The position numbers and the translations under genes are program-made. The notes under the pieces were generated by a model. That model saw only the letters and a program-made list of their open reading frames with translations. It searched no databases and was not told the origin of the DNA. A stretch of 46,832 bases of DNA. Source: Sulfidibacterium sp036244975 (lineage in GTDB: Bacteria; Bacteroidota; Bacteroidia; Bacteroidales; F082). Numbering within the stretch: position 1 is the stretch's first letter; every line of letters starts with the position of its first letter. Location of the stretch: assembly GCA_036244975.1 (NCBI GenBank), contig BTTE01000013.1, positions 1-46,832 on the forward strand, read 5' to 3'. This document shows positions 1 to 7,226 of this stretch, in pieces.

Positions 1-1
1 A

Positions 2-679
2 TTACAAAAGAAAGTCCACGACAGTCATCTCCGACTTTTTATCTAGTAAATCGCTATGAACCAGATGTACATCCGGGAATTTTATCTTCAGATAATCTTT
101 AAAAAAAGCAAAGGAATCATTGGCTATGACAGGGTCGTCGTTTGGCATTTTATTATAGACAAACGTGTGTAAATTTATATTATGATGCAAGCAAAGCTCA
201 ATACTCATAAGCGTATGGTTTATACTTCCTAATTTTGCAGAACTAACCAGAATTAGTGGAAGCGCATGCTCTTTTATATAGTCAATTGTGAAGTAACTAC
301 TAGTTACCGGAACCATTAATCCGCCGGCTCCTTCGGTTAGTACGATGTCATAGTTATTTAAAAGCCTTTCGGTAGATTTTCTGATAATACTCGTGTCAAT
401 TGGCTTATTATCTATTTTAGCCGACAAGTGCGGTGAAGCAGGGTATGAAAAAACATAAGGGCATGTTAAACCGGATTTATCTTCGGGTAATATTTCACTT
501 TCCATTATTCGCCTGTGTTCCAATATGTCTTCTGAAATACCCTGGCAGCCTGTCTGGACAAGCTTTGAAGTTATAATTTTCACGCCGGCTTTTTTCAAAT
601 GGTAAGCCAATAAACCGGTAATGTAGGTTTTCCCACAATCGGTGTCTATTCCGCTTACACAATATTCAATCCCTTTCAT
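2..679 (-). CDS. bioD: Dethiobiotin synthetase
   Basis: ATP-dependent carboxylation and ring closure of 7,8-diaminopelargonate to dethiobiotin, the penultimate biotin step; cytoplasmic. The 225-residue protein is complete: the stop codon is the TAA complement at 2-4. It has the P-loop GIDTDCGKT at residues 10-18 and the family motif TEGAGGLMVP around residues 115-124, which contacts the substrate carbamate and nucleotide. Length matches the family (about 220-230). The start codon overlaps the bioC stop by 4 bases (ATGA type), so it is translationally coupled as the last gene of the bio operon. Whatever follows it lies outside the window. Confidence 0.96.
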   Translation of the reverse strand: MKGIEYCVSGIDTDCGKTYITGLLAYHLKKAGVKIITSKLVQTGCQGISEDILEHRRIMESEILPEDKSGLTCPYVFSYPASPHLSAKIDNKPIDTSIIRKSTERLLNNYDIVLTEGAGGLMVPVTSSYFTIDYIKEHALPLILVSSAKLGSINHTLMSIELCLHHNINLHTFVYNKMPNDDPVIANDSFAFFKDYLKIKFPDVHLVHSDLLDKKSEMTVVDFLL

Positions 680-1452
680 CTCGCTTTTTTTTGGGCTATA
701 ATAATTATCGGGTGATAAGTTAAGTTGACAGATTTATCTTTATTTGAGAATAGCTGACGGTATTTTTCATCGAATGTCAGAAGCTTTGCTTTGCCGAAAA
801 AGCTTTTTTTCAAGCCATTGACACCCGTCAGTTTCATGTGCTTTAATACAGTATTCGGGCATTGAAATTGCTCTTGCTGCCACCACTCTTCAGCATGGAT
901 AATATTAAAATTTGGTTTAACAAAGCTTATTATTTCGGGTAGGGTTTTATAATTTAACCCTATATTTAATATTGTTTTTATCTCTCTGAAATTATCTTCA
1001 CCAAAAGTGCTAAAGGCAATAATGCCACCGCTGTTTAACAAGCCGTACATTCTTGAAATAAAGGATTCCAAATTATTAAACCACTGAAAGCTTGAAGAGG
1101 AAAGAATGGCATCAATATTATTAGGAAAAGCTGTCGTTTCGGCATCTCCCGGAATAAATTTATACCTGCCGAAATTTAAGCCGGCGGTTACCTGCCGGAC
1201 TTCTTTAAAAGCAGAATCCACCAAATCGTTCAACACATATTCTCCAACAGAAAAGTTGCTTAATATCTTTTGTGTCAGAAACCCGGTGCCGCACCCGATT
1301 TCAAGTATGCGTTTAAAGTGTTTCTTGTTATAATTCAATAGTAAACCAGCCAGCCTTGAAGCTGTTTGTTGTTGTACAAAAGCCTGATGGTTATAGGTTC
1401 CCAAAGTCCTGCTAAAACATCTGTGTACGATTTGCTTATCCGTAATATGCAT
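676..1452 (-). CDS. bioC: Malonyl-ACP O-methyltransferase
   Basis: SAM-dependent methylation of malonyl-ACP, which disguises the malonyl group so that the fatty-acid synthase can elongate it to pimeloyl-ACP methyl ester. The 258-residue protein shows the class I methyltransferase glycine motif LEIGCGTGFLT near residues 50-60, then an acidic residue after the next strand and the SSSSFQWFNN segment typical of BioC. It starts 4 bp after the bioG stop and its stop overlaps the bioD start. Pairing with BioG, which removes the same methyl group, supports the call. Start is the ATG at 1450-1452. Confidence 0.93.
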   Translation of the reverse strand: MHITDKQIVHRCFSRTLGTYNHQAFVQQQTASRLAGLLLNYNKKHFKRILEIGCGTGFLTQKILSNFSVGEYVLNDLVDSAFKEVRQVTAGLNFGRYKFIPGDAETTAFPNNIDAILSSSSFQWFNNLESFISRMYGLLNSGGIIAFSTFGEDNFREIKTILNIGLNYKTLPEIISFVKPNFNIIHAEEWWQQEQFQCPNTVLKHMKLTGVNGLKKSFFGKAKLLTFDEKYRQLFSNKDKSVNLTYHPIIIIAQKKAR

Positions 1453-1456
1453 CTTT

Positions 1457-2113
1457 TTAAAGTCCGATTATTTCGTTCCAGGTTTCAAAAACGGCAAATG
1501 GGTAATGCGGGACATCTGTTTCCACTATTCTCGCCCTGGTATTCCAATAATTAAATTGATTGGCCGGCGTAAATATTAAGTCATTGTTTCCAATAAGCGC
1601 ACAATCAAAATTTATATCTTCTGTCTTATTTGCTGATACTTCCTGTAATATGTTGCTCAACTCACTCTTTTGATTTTCGACCTCTCTTGTAGAAAGACGC
1701 TTGATGAGTTGAGCATATTGCTTCCGGCCTCCCATTATGCGTATATTGAATTTATTGCGGTTTTTCTTGTTCCAGGTGTCAGGCGTAGCCTTAAATACCG
1801 ATGGCGAAATGCCCTGGTTTATGTCAATTGGTTGTTGCGTCCCGTTTAGGGCAATGGCTTTGGTGATTTTAATTTGAGATTGCGACAATAACTTTGCCGA
1901 AGCCCACACGCCCAGCGACCATGCTACCAGATAAATCGTACTGTATTCGTTAAGTTTTTCATCTATTGAAGAAATTGGATTGTAATCGTTAAACATGCAA
2001 ATATCAAAATCGCCTGCATCAAGGTGGTTAACAGCATTTTCATCCTCAGCCCAACCATTAAAATACAATATGCAGTTTTTGTTTCCCTGTTTATTTAACC
2101 AGATTTTATTCAT
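1457..2113 (-). CDS. bioG: Pimeloyl-ACP methyl ester esterase, BioG type
   Basis: Releases the methyl ester made by BioC and so ends the pimelate-forming phase of biotin synthesis. The 218-residue protein fits the DUF452/BioG family, an alpha/beta hydrolase replacing BioH in many bacteria. The nucleophile is probably Ser66 in YLVAWSLGVWA; later acid and base candidates are the Asp of NNDLIFTP and the His of DVPHYPF. There is an early oxyanion-type segment LYFNGWAEDE. It overlaps bioF by 8 bp and precedes bioC by 4 bp, which is the BioF-BioG-BioC order known from Bacteroidetes. No signal peptide is present. Confidence 0.9.
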   Translation of the reverse strand: MNKIWLNKQGNKNCILYFNGWAEDENAVNHLDAGDFDICMFNDYNPISSIDEKLNEYSTIYLVAWSLGVWASAKLLSQSQIKITKAIALNGTQQPIDINQGISPSVFKATPDTWNKKNRNKFNIRIMGGRKQYAQLIKRLSTREVENQKSELSNILQEVSANKTEDINFDCALIGNNDLIFTPANQFNYWNTRARIVETDVPHYPFAVFETWNEIIGL

Positions 2114-3224
2114 CCTTTTTTAGTATGCTTTTAATGGGCATTAACTGATTTATATTCATATCTGCATGCAACGAAAATCGCAGTCTGGCAGTCCCTTTTG
2201 GCACTGTAGGATACCTTATTGGCAATACTTTAAACCCATGTTGTCCTAATATGTGTGATTCCGCAACAGCCTCTTTATTTGTTCCAATAATGAATGGGAT
2301 GATATGGCTTTGCGGTTTTAAATTCAGCGACTTGGAGAATTGAGTGCTGATGTTTTTTAATCTTTCTCTTTTTTCGTTTAACTCCGGCAGCTTTTCAAAA
2401 ATATATCTTGTCCATGCCAGGTTTATCGGGGGCAGGGCAGTTGTATAAATAAGTGTCCGGGAATGATTAATAAGATATTGCTTAAACAGGTTGCTGCAAA
2501 CCACAAAAGCACCAATTGAGGCTAAAGCTTTACCAAAAGTACCCACAACAAGATCTACATCTTTTGTAACCTGCGTTTCTTCAACACAACCCAGCCCGTT
2601 TTTACCCCTTGTCCCGACAGCATGTGCTTCATCGATATACAACAGGCAATTAAATTTTTGTTTCAGTTCAACCAGTCTTTCAAGGTCGGCAATATCCCCA
2701 TCCATACTGAAAATGCTTTCGCTCATAATAAATACATTTTCATAAGTATTTCTGGTTTTTTCGAGTATCTTTTCAAGATGTAAATAATCTAAATGCCTGA
2801 AGCGGGTTACTGTTGCGGGGCTTAATTTTGCCCCGTCAATAATACTTGCATGAACAAGCTTGTCAGCTAAAATTAAATCGTTTTTGCCGGCTAAGGCCGG
2901 GATAATTCCAAGGTTAGCATGATAACCACTATTGTACAAAAGGCAGGCTTCCGATTGATAACTACCGGCAATAAGTTTTTCAAGCTTTTTATATTCGATG
3001 GAGTTGCCGCTGAGCAGGCGCGACGAGCAGGAACTGAACTTAAAGGCATTGCCGCCAAGTGTATTTATAAATCCGGAATACAGTTGTTTATCGTTGTTTA
3101 AACCCAGATAATCGTTTGAGCATAAATCGAGTAGATCAGCAGAATTGTCTTCCGGAAGAAAACGATAATTATCTGCGATTTTCAGGTTTTCCAATGTCGT
3201 TCTAAATCTATTTTGAGTTTCCAT
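2106..3224 (-). CDS. bioF: 8-amino-7-oxononanoate synthase
   Basis: PLP-dependent condensation of pimeloyl-ACP (or pimeloyl-CoA) with alanine to give KAPA. The 372-residue protein has the fold-type I alpha-oxoamine synthase signatures: DEAHAVGTRG at residues 198-207 and the PLP lysine Lys232 in VVGTFGKALAS. HANLGIIPAL and SCSSRLLSGN are also typical of the family. The gene overlaps bioA upstream by 17 bp and bioG downstream by 8 bp, so it is part of the same transcript. KBL (2-amino-3-ketobutyrate ligase) is a relative, but the context makes BioF clear. Confidence 0.95.
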   Translation of the reverse strand: METQNRFRTTLENLKIADNYRFLPEDNSADLLDLCSNDYLGLNNDKQLYSGFINTLGGNAFKFSSCSSRLLSGNSIEYKKLEKLIAGSYQSEACLLYNSGYHANLGIIPALAGKNDLILADKLVHASIIDGAKLSPATVTRFRHLDYLHLEKILEKTRNTYENVFIMSESIFSMDGDIADLERLVELKQKFNCLLYIDEAHAVGTRGKNGLGCVEETQVTKDVDLVVGTFGKALASIGAFVVCSNLFKQYLINHSRTLIYTTALPPINLAWTRYIFEKLPELNEKRERLKNISTQFSKSLNLKPQSHIIPFIIGTNKEAVAESHILGQHGFKVLPIRYPTVPKGTARLRFSLHADMNINQLMPIKSILKKDE

Positions 3225-4509
3225 AGAGCTTTTTAATTGTCCGGCAAATCCCTGATGTTAGTTTAGACAACTCCTTACTGGAGATAATGAAGGGAGGCAT
3301 GGTATAAATCAATTTCCCAAAAGGACGCATCCAGATACCTTGTTCAACAAATTCCTTTTGAATTTCTTTCATGTTCACGGGACTTTTCATTTCAACAACA
3401 CCAATTGCCCCCAGAACGCGCACATTGCTGACAGCCTCCAGCTTTTCCAGTTCAGGCAAAGTGTTTTTCAGGTGTTGCTCAATTCGGTTAATATTTTCTT
3501 TCCAATTGCTTTTCAGCAGTAAGTTTACACTTGCCAGTGCTACCGAACATGCCAATGGATTGGCCATAAATGTGGGGCCATGCATAAAAATACCCGGCGA
3601 AGCCTTCAAGATGGTTGTAGCAACTTTATGGCTGCAAAAGGTAGCTGCGAAAGATAAATATCCTCCCGTAAGCGCCTTTCCCACGCATAAAATATCGGGC
3701 GAAATATTAGCATGCTCACACGCAAATAGTTTTCCGGTGCGTCCAAAGCCTGTAGCAATTTCATCGGCTATAAGCAAAACATCATGCTTTACACATAAGT
3801 TTTTTACTGCTTTCAGGTAGCCGGGATGATAAAAACGCATTCCGCCGGCAGCCTGAACAATTGGTTCAAGTATGAATGCTGCGATATTCCGGCTTTCTTT
3901 TTCGAGAAATTCCTCAACAGGTTTTATATCGTCCGGATTAAATTCATCTGAAAATGCGGATGTTGGAGATGGCAAAAAACATTGTTTTGGTAATTTATTA
4001 TTAAAAATATGGTGCATCCCTGTTTCCGGGTCGCAGACAGACATAGCATGCCAGGTATCGCCATGATAACCATTCTTAATGGTAAGAAATGTATTTTTTG
4101 TGCTTCTGCTTGCTGCATGCCAATACTGCAAAGCCATTTTCATAGCTACTTCAACAGCCACCGAGCCCGAATCGCTATAAAAAACATGTGCTAATCCTTT
4201 CGGGACAATACTCAATAGCTTTTCTGCCAATTCGATGGCGGGTCTGTGCGTTAGCCCTCCGAACATAACATGTGCCATAGCATCGGCCTGCTTTTTTAGT
4301 GCAGCATTTAATTGCGGATGATTGTAGCCATGGATAACCGACCACCAACTCGACATTCCATCAATTAAGGTTCTGTTGTCTTCCAATTCGATATAAACGC
4401 CTTTGGCACTTTTTACAACAAGGCAGTCTAATGCTTTTGTCGCCGAAGTGTATGGATGCCAGATATGCTTTTTATCGAATTCAACCAGTCTGTTAATATC
4501 CATACTCAT
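3208..4509 (-). CDS. bioA: Adenosylmethionine-8-amino-7-oxononanoate aminotransferase
   Basis: PLP-dependent transamination of KAPA to 7,8-diaminopelargonate with S-adenosylmethionine as the usual amino donor. The 433-residue protein has the class III aminotransferase layout: GMSSWWSVIHGYNHP (51-65), YSDSGSVAVEVAMKMA (111-126), the Asp of ADEIATGFGRTG binding the PLP nitrogen, and Lys278 in CVGKALTGGYLS. The start shares bases with the bioB stop (TAATG arrangement); an ATG two codons later (at 4503) is an alternative that changes nothing functional. The 3' end overlaps bioF by 17 bp. Confidence 0.95.
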   Translation of the reverse strand: MSMDINRLVEFDKKHIWHPYTSATKALDCLVVKSAKGVYIELEDNRTLIDGMSSWWSVIHGYNHPQLNAALKKQADAMAHVMFGGLTHRPAIELAEKLLSIVPKGLAHVFYSDSGSVAVEVAMKMALQYWHAASRSTKNTFLTIKNGYHGDTWHAMSVCDPETGMHHIFNNKLPKQCFLPSPTSAFSDEFNPDDIKPVEEFLEKESRNIAAFILEPIVQAAGGMRFYHPGYLKAVKNLCVKHDVLLIADEIATGFGRTGKLFACEHANISPDILCVGKALTGGYLSFAATFCSHKVATTILKASPGIFMHGPTFMANPLACSVALASVNLLLKSNWKENINRIEQHLKNTLPELEKLEAVSNVRVLGAIGVVEMKSPVNMKEIQKEFVEQGIWMRPFGKLIYTMPPFIISSKELSKLTSGICRTIKKLYGNSK

Positions 4510-5471
4510 TAGTTGTTGATTGCAAATCCCGAATGGGTAAAATCCCGTATATCTTCATCAATATTTGAGCCTGTCGTAGTAAGATAATTGCCGGTTAAGG
4601 CTGCATTAATGCCGGCATGCAAAGCTTTTTGCTGAAAATGTTTTATTTGAAGCCTTCCGCCGGCAAAGCGTAAATTCGCTTTTGGATTTACAAACCGGAA
4701 AATAGCTATTGTCGTCAGTATCTCTTCTTCGCTAAGTGGCTTGGCATTTTGCAATGGAGTACCTTCAACCGGCATAAGTATGTTAATCGGAATGGATTGC
4801 ACACCTAAGTCGCGCAAAGTAACAGCCAACTCCACTCGATGTCCCATGGTCTCACCCATCCCGATAATACCACCCGAACAAACTTTTATACCTAATTTTT
4901 GAGCACTTTTTATAGTCTCTATTTTCTCTTCAATGGTGTGCGTTGTGCAAACATTTGAAAAAAACGAAGGTGCCGTTTCCAAATTACAATGGTAATGCTC
5001 TATCCCGACTTCTGTTTTCAACCGGTTAAGCTGCTGCTCATCTATTAAACCCATTGAGGCACAAAGGCTGATGTTACTTTTTTCTTTAATCTCCTTATAA
5101 ATCGGAATTAGTTTGTCAAGGGTTTTATTGGTTACACGTCGCCCGCTTGTTACAAGGGAATGTCGCTTTACGCCTTTGGCTGCATTTTCGAGCGCCTCTT
5201 TAACGGTTGCTTCTCTGTCAACTATTTCATACTCCTCAACATCTGTTTTATGCCGTGCCGACTGGCTACACCACTTGCAGTCTTCTGAACAGGCTCCTGA
5301 TTTGGCATTTGTTATTGAGCAAAGGTCAATAATGTTTCCGCAAAAGTATTCGCGAATCTCGTCAGCCGCTTTATATAAAGCCTTTTTGTCATTGGTTTTG
5401 CTGAGATTTAGTGCTTCGTCATAACTCAGCTCGATGCCATCCAGCACTTTTTGTTTGCAAATTTCTATCAT
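4509..5471 (-). CDS. bioB: Biotin synthase, radical SAM
   Basis: Inserts sulfur into dethiobiotin to make biotin. The 320-residue protein has the radical-SAM cluster motif CSEDCKWC (Cys61, Cys65, Cys68). Aligning by eye with E. coli BioB, the auxiliary cluster ligands map as Cys128 to Cys137 (SLCASMG), Cys188 to Cys198 (KVCSGG) and Arg260 to Arg268 (LRFAGGR), but the Cys97 position is Ser105 (RHSLVTSGR). Extra cysteines at 162 (HCNLETAP) and 175 (NVCTTHT) are absent from the E. coli enzyme. This fits the biotin synthase subtype of anaerobes with a different auxiliary cluster. First gene of the operon; its upstream region holds a hairpin with a T-tract. Confidence 0.95.
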   Translation of the reverse strand: MIEICKQKVLDGIELSYDEALNLSKTNDKKALYKAADEIREYFCGNIIDLCSITNAKSGACSEDCKWCSQSARHKTDVEEYEIVDREATVKEALENAAKGVKRHSLVTSGRRVTNKTLDKLIPIYKEIKEKSNISLCASMGLIDEQQLNRLKTEVGIEHYHCNLETAPSFFSNVCTTHTIEEKIETIKSAQKLGIKVCSGGIIGMGETMGHRVELAVTLRDLGVQSIPINILMPVEGTPLQNAKPLSEEEILTTIAIFRFVNPKANLRFAGGRLQIKHFQQKALHAGINAALTGNYLTTTGSNIDEDIRDFTHSGFAINN

Positions 5472-5479
5472 AATTTCTT

Positions 5480-5842
5480 TTAATAAAAAAGTCCGTATTC
5501 TGCGTAATGCAGAATACGGACTTTGATCAGTACCTTATTTAATTTTTTATAACTATACGATTCGTTAATTTTAGTTATTCCCGATTTTAATAAAAGTTCC
5601 ATAATCCATTCTGACAACTCTCCCCCTCTTTCCGGGGAGTCGTTCTCATTGGCATCTATTCCGATTCCCTGATTTAATAAACGCAGCATTGCTTGTATCT
5701 TGCCAAATGAGGCGACACAAATATCAATAGACAGGCGGGCAATATTTATAACCCTGTGGAGACTTGCAAAAACGGCATAGCTCTTTCTTGTCCATTTTGA
5801 AAAGACAACAGCATTATTCGATATTTTGTATTGATATCTCAT
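5480..5842 (-). CDS. Small ORF with a TonB-receptor-leader-like motif, function unknown
   Basis: A 120-residue reading frame from the ATG at 5842; the frame stays open to an earlier ATG at 5956 (158 residues). I do not recognise a function. Near its start it has SKWTRKSYAVFASLHRV followed by a hydrophobic stretch, a sequence I recall from the N-terminal leaders of Bacteroidetes BtuB-like TonB-dependent receptors and from short orphan ORFs of the same phylum. The rest (IDANENDSPERGGELSEW and onward) does not look like a receptor plug. The stop lies beside the terminator-like hairpin, and bioB begins 8 bp later. It could be a small exported protein, a leader peptide, or a receptor remnant. Confidence 0.45.
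   Translation of the reverse strand: MRYQYKISNNAVVFSKWTRKSYAVFASLHRVINIARLSIDICVASFGKIQAMLRLLNQGIGIDANENDSPERGGELSEWIMELLLKSGITKINESYSYKKLNKVLIKVRILHYAEYGLFY
5482..5524 (-). terminator. Perfect hairpin with T-tract before bioB
   Basis: Arms 5488-5503 and 5509-5524 are exact 16-bp inverted repeats (AAAGTCCGTATTCTGC) around a 5-nt loop. On the minus strand the hairpin runs straight into TTTTTTATT and then, about 10 nt later, the bioB start codon. That is an intrinsic-terminator layout on the minus strand only; the plus strand has no T-run after the stem. It is either the terminator of whatever is transcribed from upstream or an attenuator of the bio operon. No TTGTnAAC-type BirA operator was found around it. 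Confidence 0.7.
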
Positions 5843-6151
5843 CGGGCGATAAAAGTAAATATATATTGGATAATAATCAGAAAATTTATGCGATTTAAGC
5901 CAACAATTTGTTTCGTGTTGGTTTTCCATTGACAAAACGCCAAATAAATTTATCAAAACTTCCGTATTCGTTTTGGATGTCTAAAAAGGCTTTTGTGTTC
6001 GTTACTGTCGAATTGATTTTTAACTTGTTTCTTACAATCCCTTCGCCCGATAAAAGTGCATTAATTTTTCTTTGGCCATATGAAGAAAGAGAAATAACAC
6101 AGCTGAAAGTTGAAAGAGAGGCGAAATTCAGGATGAATCAATAGCTGTTTT

Positions 6152-6184
6152 AGTGGCACAATATCACCGGAATGAGTGGCACAA
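6152..6184. repeat. Tandem AGTGGCACAA pair, possible insertion-sequence end scar
   Basis: AGTGGCACAA occurs at 6152-6161 and again at 6175-6184, exactly 23 bp apart, with ATCACCGGAATG between. This spaced GTGGCACA/CACCGGAAT pattern resembles, from memory, the multiple terminal repeats of IS21-family elements in Bacteroidetes. No transposase gene is nearby, so at most an end fragment remains. Confidence 0.35.
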
Positions 6185-6213
6185 GTTCGAGCGGTTTATC
6201 CAGCGGTTTTTTA

Positions 6214-6669
6214 CTAATGTTTCATGTGCCGGTCAATTTCACGCTGTGTATCGCGTTTTTTCAGATCTTCGCGTTTGTCGTAGTAATGTTTTCCGCGTGC
6301 CAGGGCAATTTCCAGTTTCGCCAGTCCGCACTCGTTGATAAAAAGTACAGTCGGGATAATGGTAAAACCTTTTTCTTTGACCTTGGTATTTAGTTTTTTT
6401 AATTCGCGTGCCGTCAGCAGCAGCTTCCGGTCGCGTTTGGCAATATGGTTGTTGTACGAGCCGTAGCTATATTCGGCAATGTGCATGCTTCTGACAAACA
6501 ACTCTCCGTTTTCAAACACACAGAAAGCATCGGCGAGGCTGGCTTTTCCGTTGCGGATGGATTTTATCTCCGTACCGGTCAGCACAATGCCTGCCAGATA
6601 ACGGTCGAGGATGAAATATTCCCGCGTTGCCCTTTTGTTTTTAATGCGAATGTTGTTGTTACTGCTCAT
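6214..6669 (-). CDS. smpB: SsrA-binding protein SmpB
   Basis: Binds tmRNA and delivers it to stalled ribosomes in trans-translation. The 151-residue protein starts with IRIKNKRATREYFI, then GIVLTGTEIKSIRNGKASLADAF, the core OB-fold signature, and ends with the basic tail KHYYDKREDLKKRDTQREID, which enters the decoding centre. Length and both ends match the family, so it is complete. A TACCTTTG box on the minus strand lies 17 bp before the start. It is divergent from ftsK. The ssrA (tmRNA) gene itself was not found in the window. Confidence 0.96.
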   Translation of the reverse strand: MSSNNNIRIKNKRATREYFILDRYLAGIVLTGTEIKSIRNGKASLADAFCVFENGELFVRSMHIAEYSYGSYNNHIAKRDRKLLLTARELKKLNTKVKEKGFTIIPTVLFINECGLAKLEIALARGKHYYDKREDLKKRDTQREIDRHMKH

Positions 6670-6686
6670 CTTTTTGAAATGGGATA

Positions 6687-6694
6687 CAAAGGTA
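6687..6694 (-). promoter_or_regulatory. Predicted -7 box for smpB
   Basis: Minus-strand TACCTTTG matches the Bacteroidetes TAnnTTTG element and ends 17 bp before the smpB start codon. No convincing TTG/TTTG -33 element at the expected spacing was seen. Confidence 0.6.
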
Positions 6695-6931
6695 ACAAAA
6701 CCAAAAAGAATGTTGGGAAAATTGTATCCAGAAATGTTTTTTTACAAAGAAGTTGATTTAAAGTAAACGGAGAATCTACGATAAACACCTTGACTTCACT
6801 GGACTTCAGCTATTTTTTATAGCTATGAAATAAAAACCGGGCTTTGCCATTAGAGACGATATATTTCTCTCGAAAATACCATTTAACTTTGGCTCTACTA
6901 CCATTTTAGTGGGTAAATTGCTTTTGTCGTA

Positions 6932-6949
6932 CCAAAGGGATCCCTTTGG
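6932..6949. repeat. 18-bp perfect palindrome
   Basis: CCAAAGGGATCCCTTTGG is its own reverse complement across all 18 bases. It lies in the smpB-ftsK gap, about 280 bp before ftsK and 260 bp before smpB. It may be a REP-like element or a dimeric-protein binding site; the sequence alone does not decide. Confidence 0.6.
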
Positions 6950-6951
6950 GA

Positions 6952-7077
6952 GAAGTCAGAAGACCGAAGTTTTTCATTAATACAATAGCAATAAATCTAT
7001 TGTTTATACTGTTTACTGTATATTAAAGATACTATAGTCAGGATACTATTTCCTTCCGGCTTCCGACTTCTGACTTC
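6952..7077. repeat. Imperfect 18-bp inverted repeats about 90 bp apart
   Basis: GAAGTCAGAAGACCGAAG at 6952-6969 faces CTTCCGACTTCTGACTTC at 7060-7077, matching 16 of 18 positions when reversed. The second copy sits in a slightly longer CTTCCGG/CTTCTGA low-complexity run. Either a small MITE/REP-like unit or drifted simple-sequence DNA. Confidence 0.45.
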
Positions 7078-7202
7078 CGGCAATTTAGATTTAATAATTA
7101 CACGATACAACAGTTCTCCACAAAATTTGCAGTAGTACCTTAAACTTTAAACAACTTCAATCAAAAATGGACTACATACGTGGTTTATTATTGTAGAATC
7201 CG

Positions 7203-7210
7203 TATTTTTG
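7203..7210 (+). promoter_or_regulatory. Predicted -7 box for ftsK-lolA
   Basis: TATTTTTG matches TAnnTTTG and ends 16 bp before the ftsK start codon. The -33 element is not clear. Confidence 0.6.
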
Positions 7211-7226
7211 CTCAAAAATAATTTTC

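Larger units (their letters stand above)
6695..7202. other. smpB-ftsK intergenic region with palindromes
   Basis: About 500 bp with no credible ORF on either strand and no recognisable structured RNA. It holds a short AGCTAT/ATAGCT hairpin (6808-6824), an 18-bp perfect palindrome (6932-6949), a CAATAG/CTATTG hairpin (6983-7002), a repeated GATACTAT (near 7028-7049), and two 18-bp arms in inverted orientation at 6952-6969 and 7060-7077. A small RNA gene is possible but not supported. Confidence 0.5.

Noticed and set aside
3371..3820. 149-codon plus-strand frame opposite bioA
   Set aside because: Antisense to the PLP-binding core of bioA; no domain or start signal.
5908..6144. 78-codon plus-strand ORF between bioB and smpB
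   Set aside because: No homology that I recognise, no promoter box, low-complexity hydrophobic translation. It could be a remnant, but nothing supports a gene.
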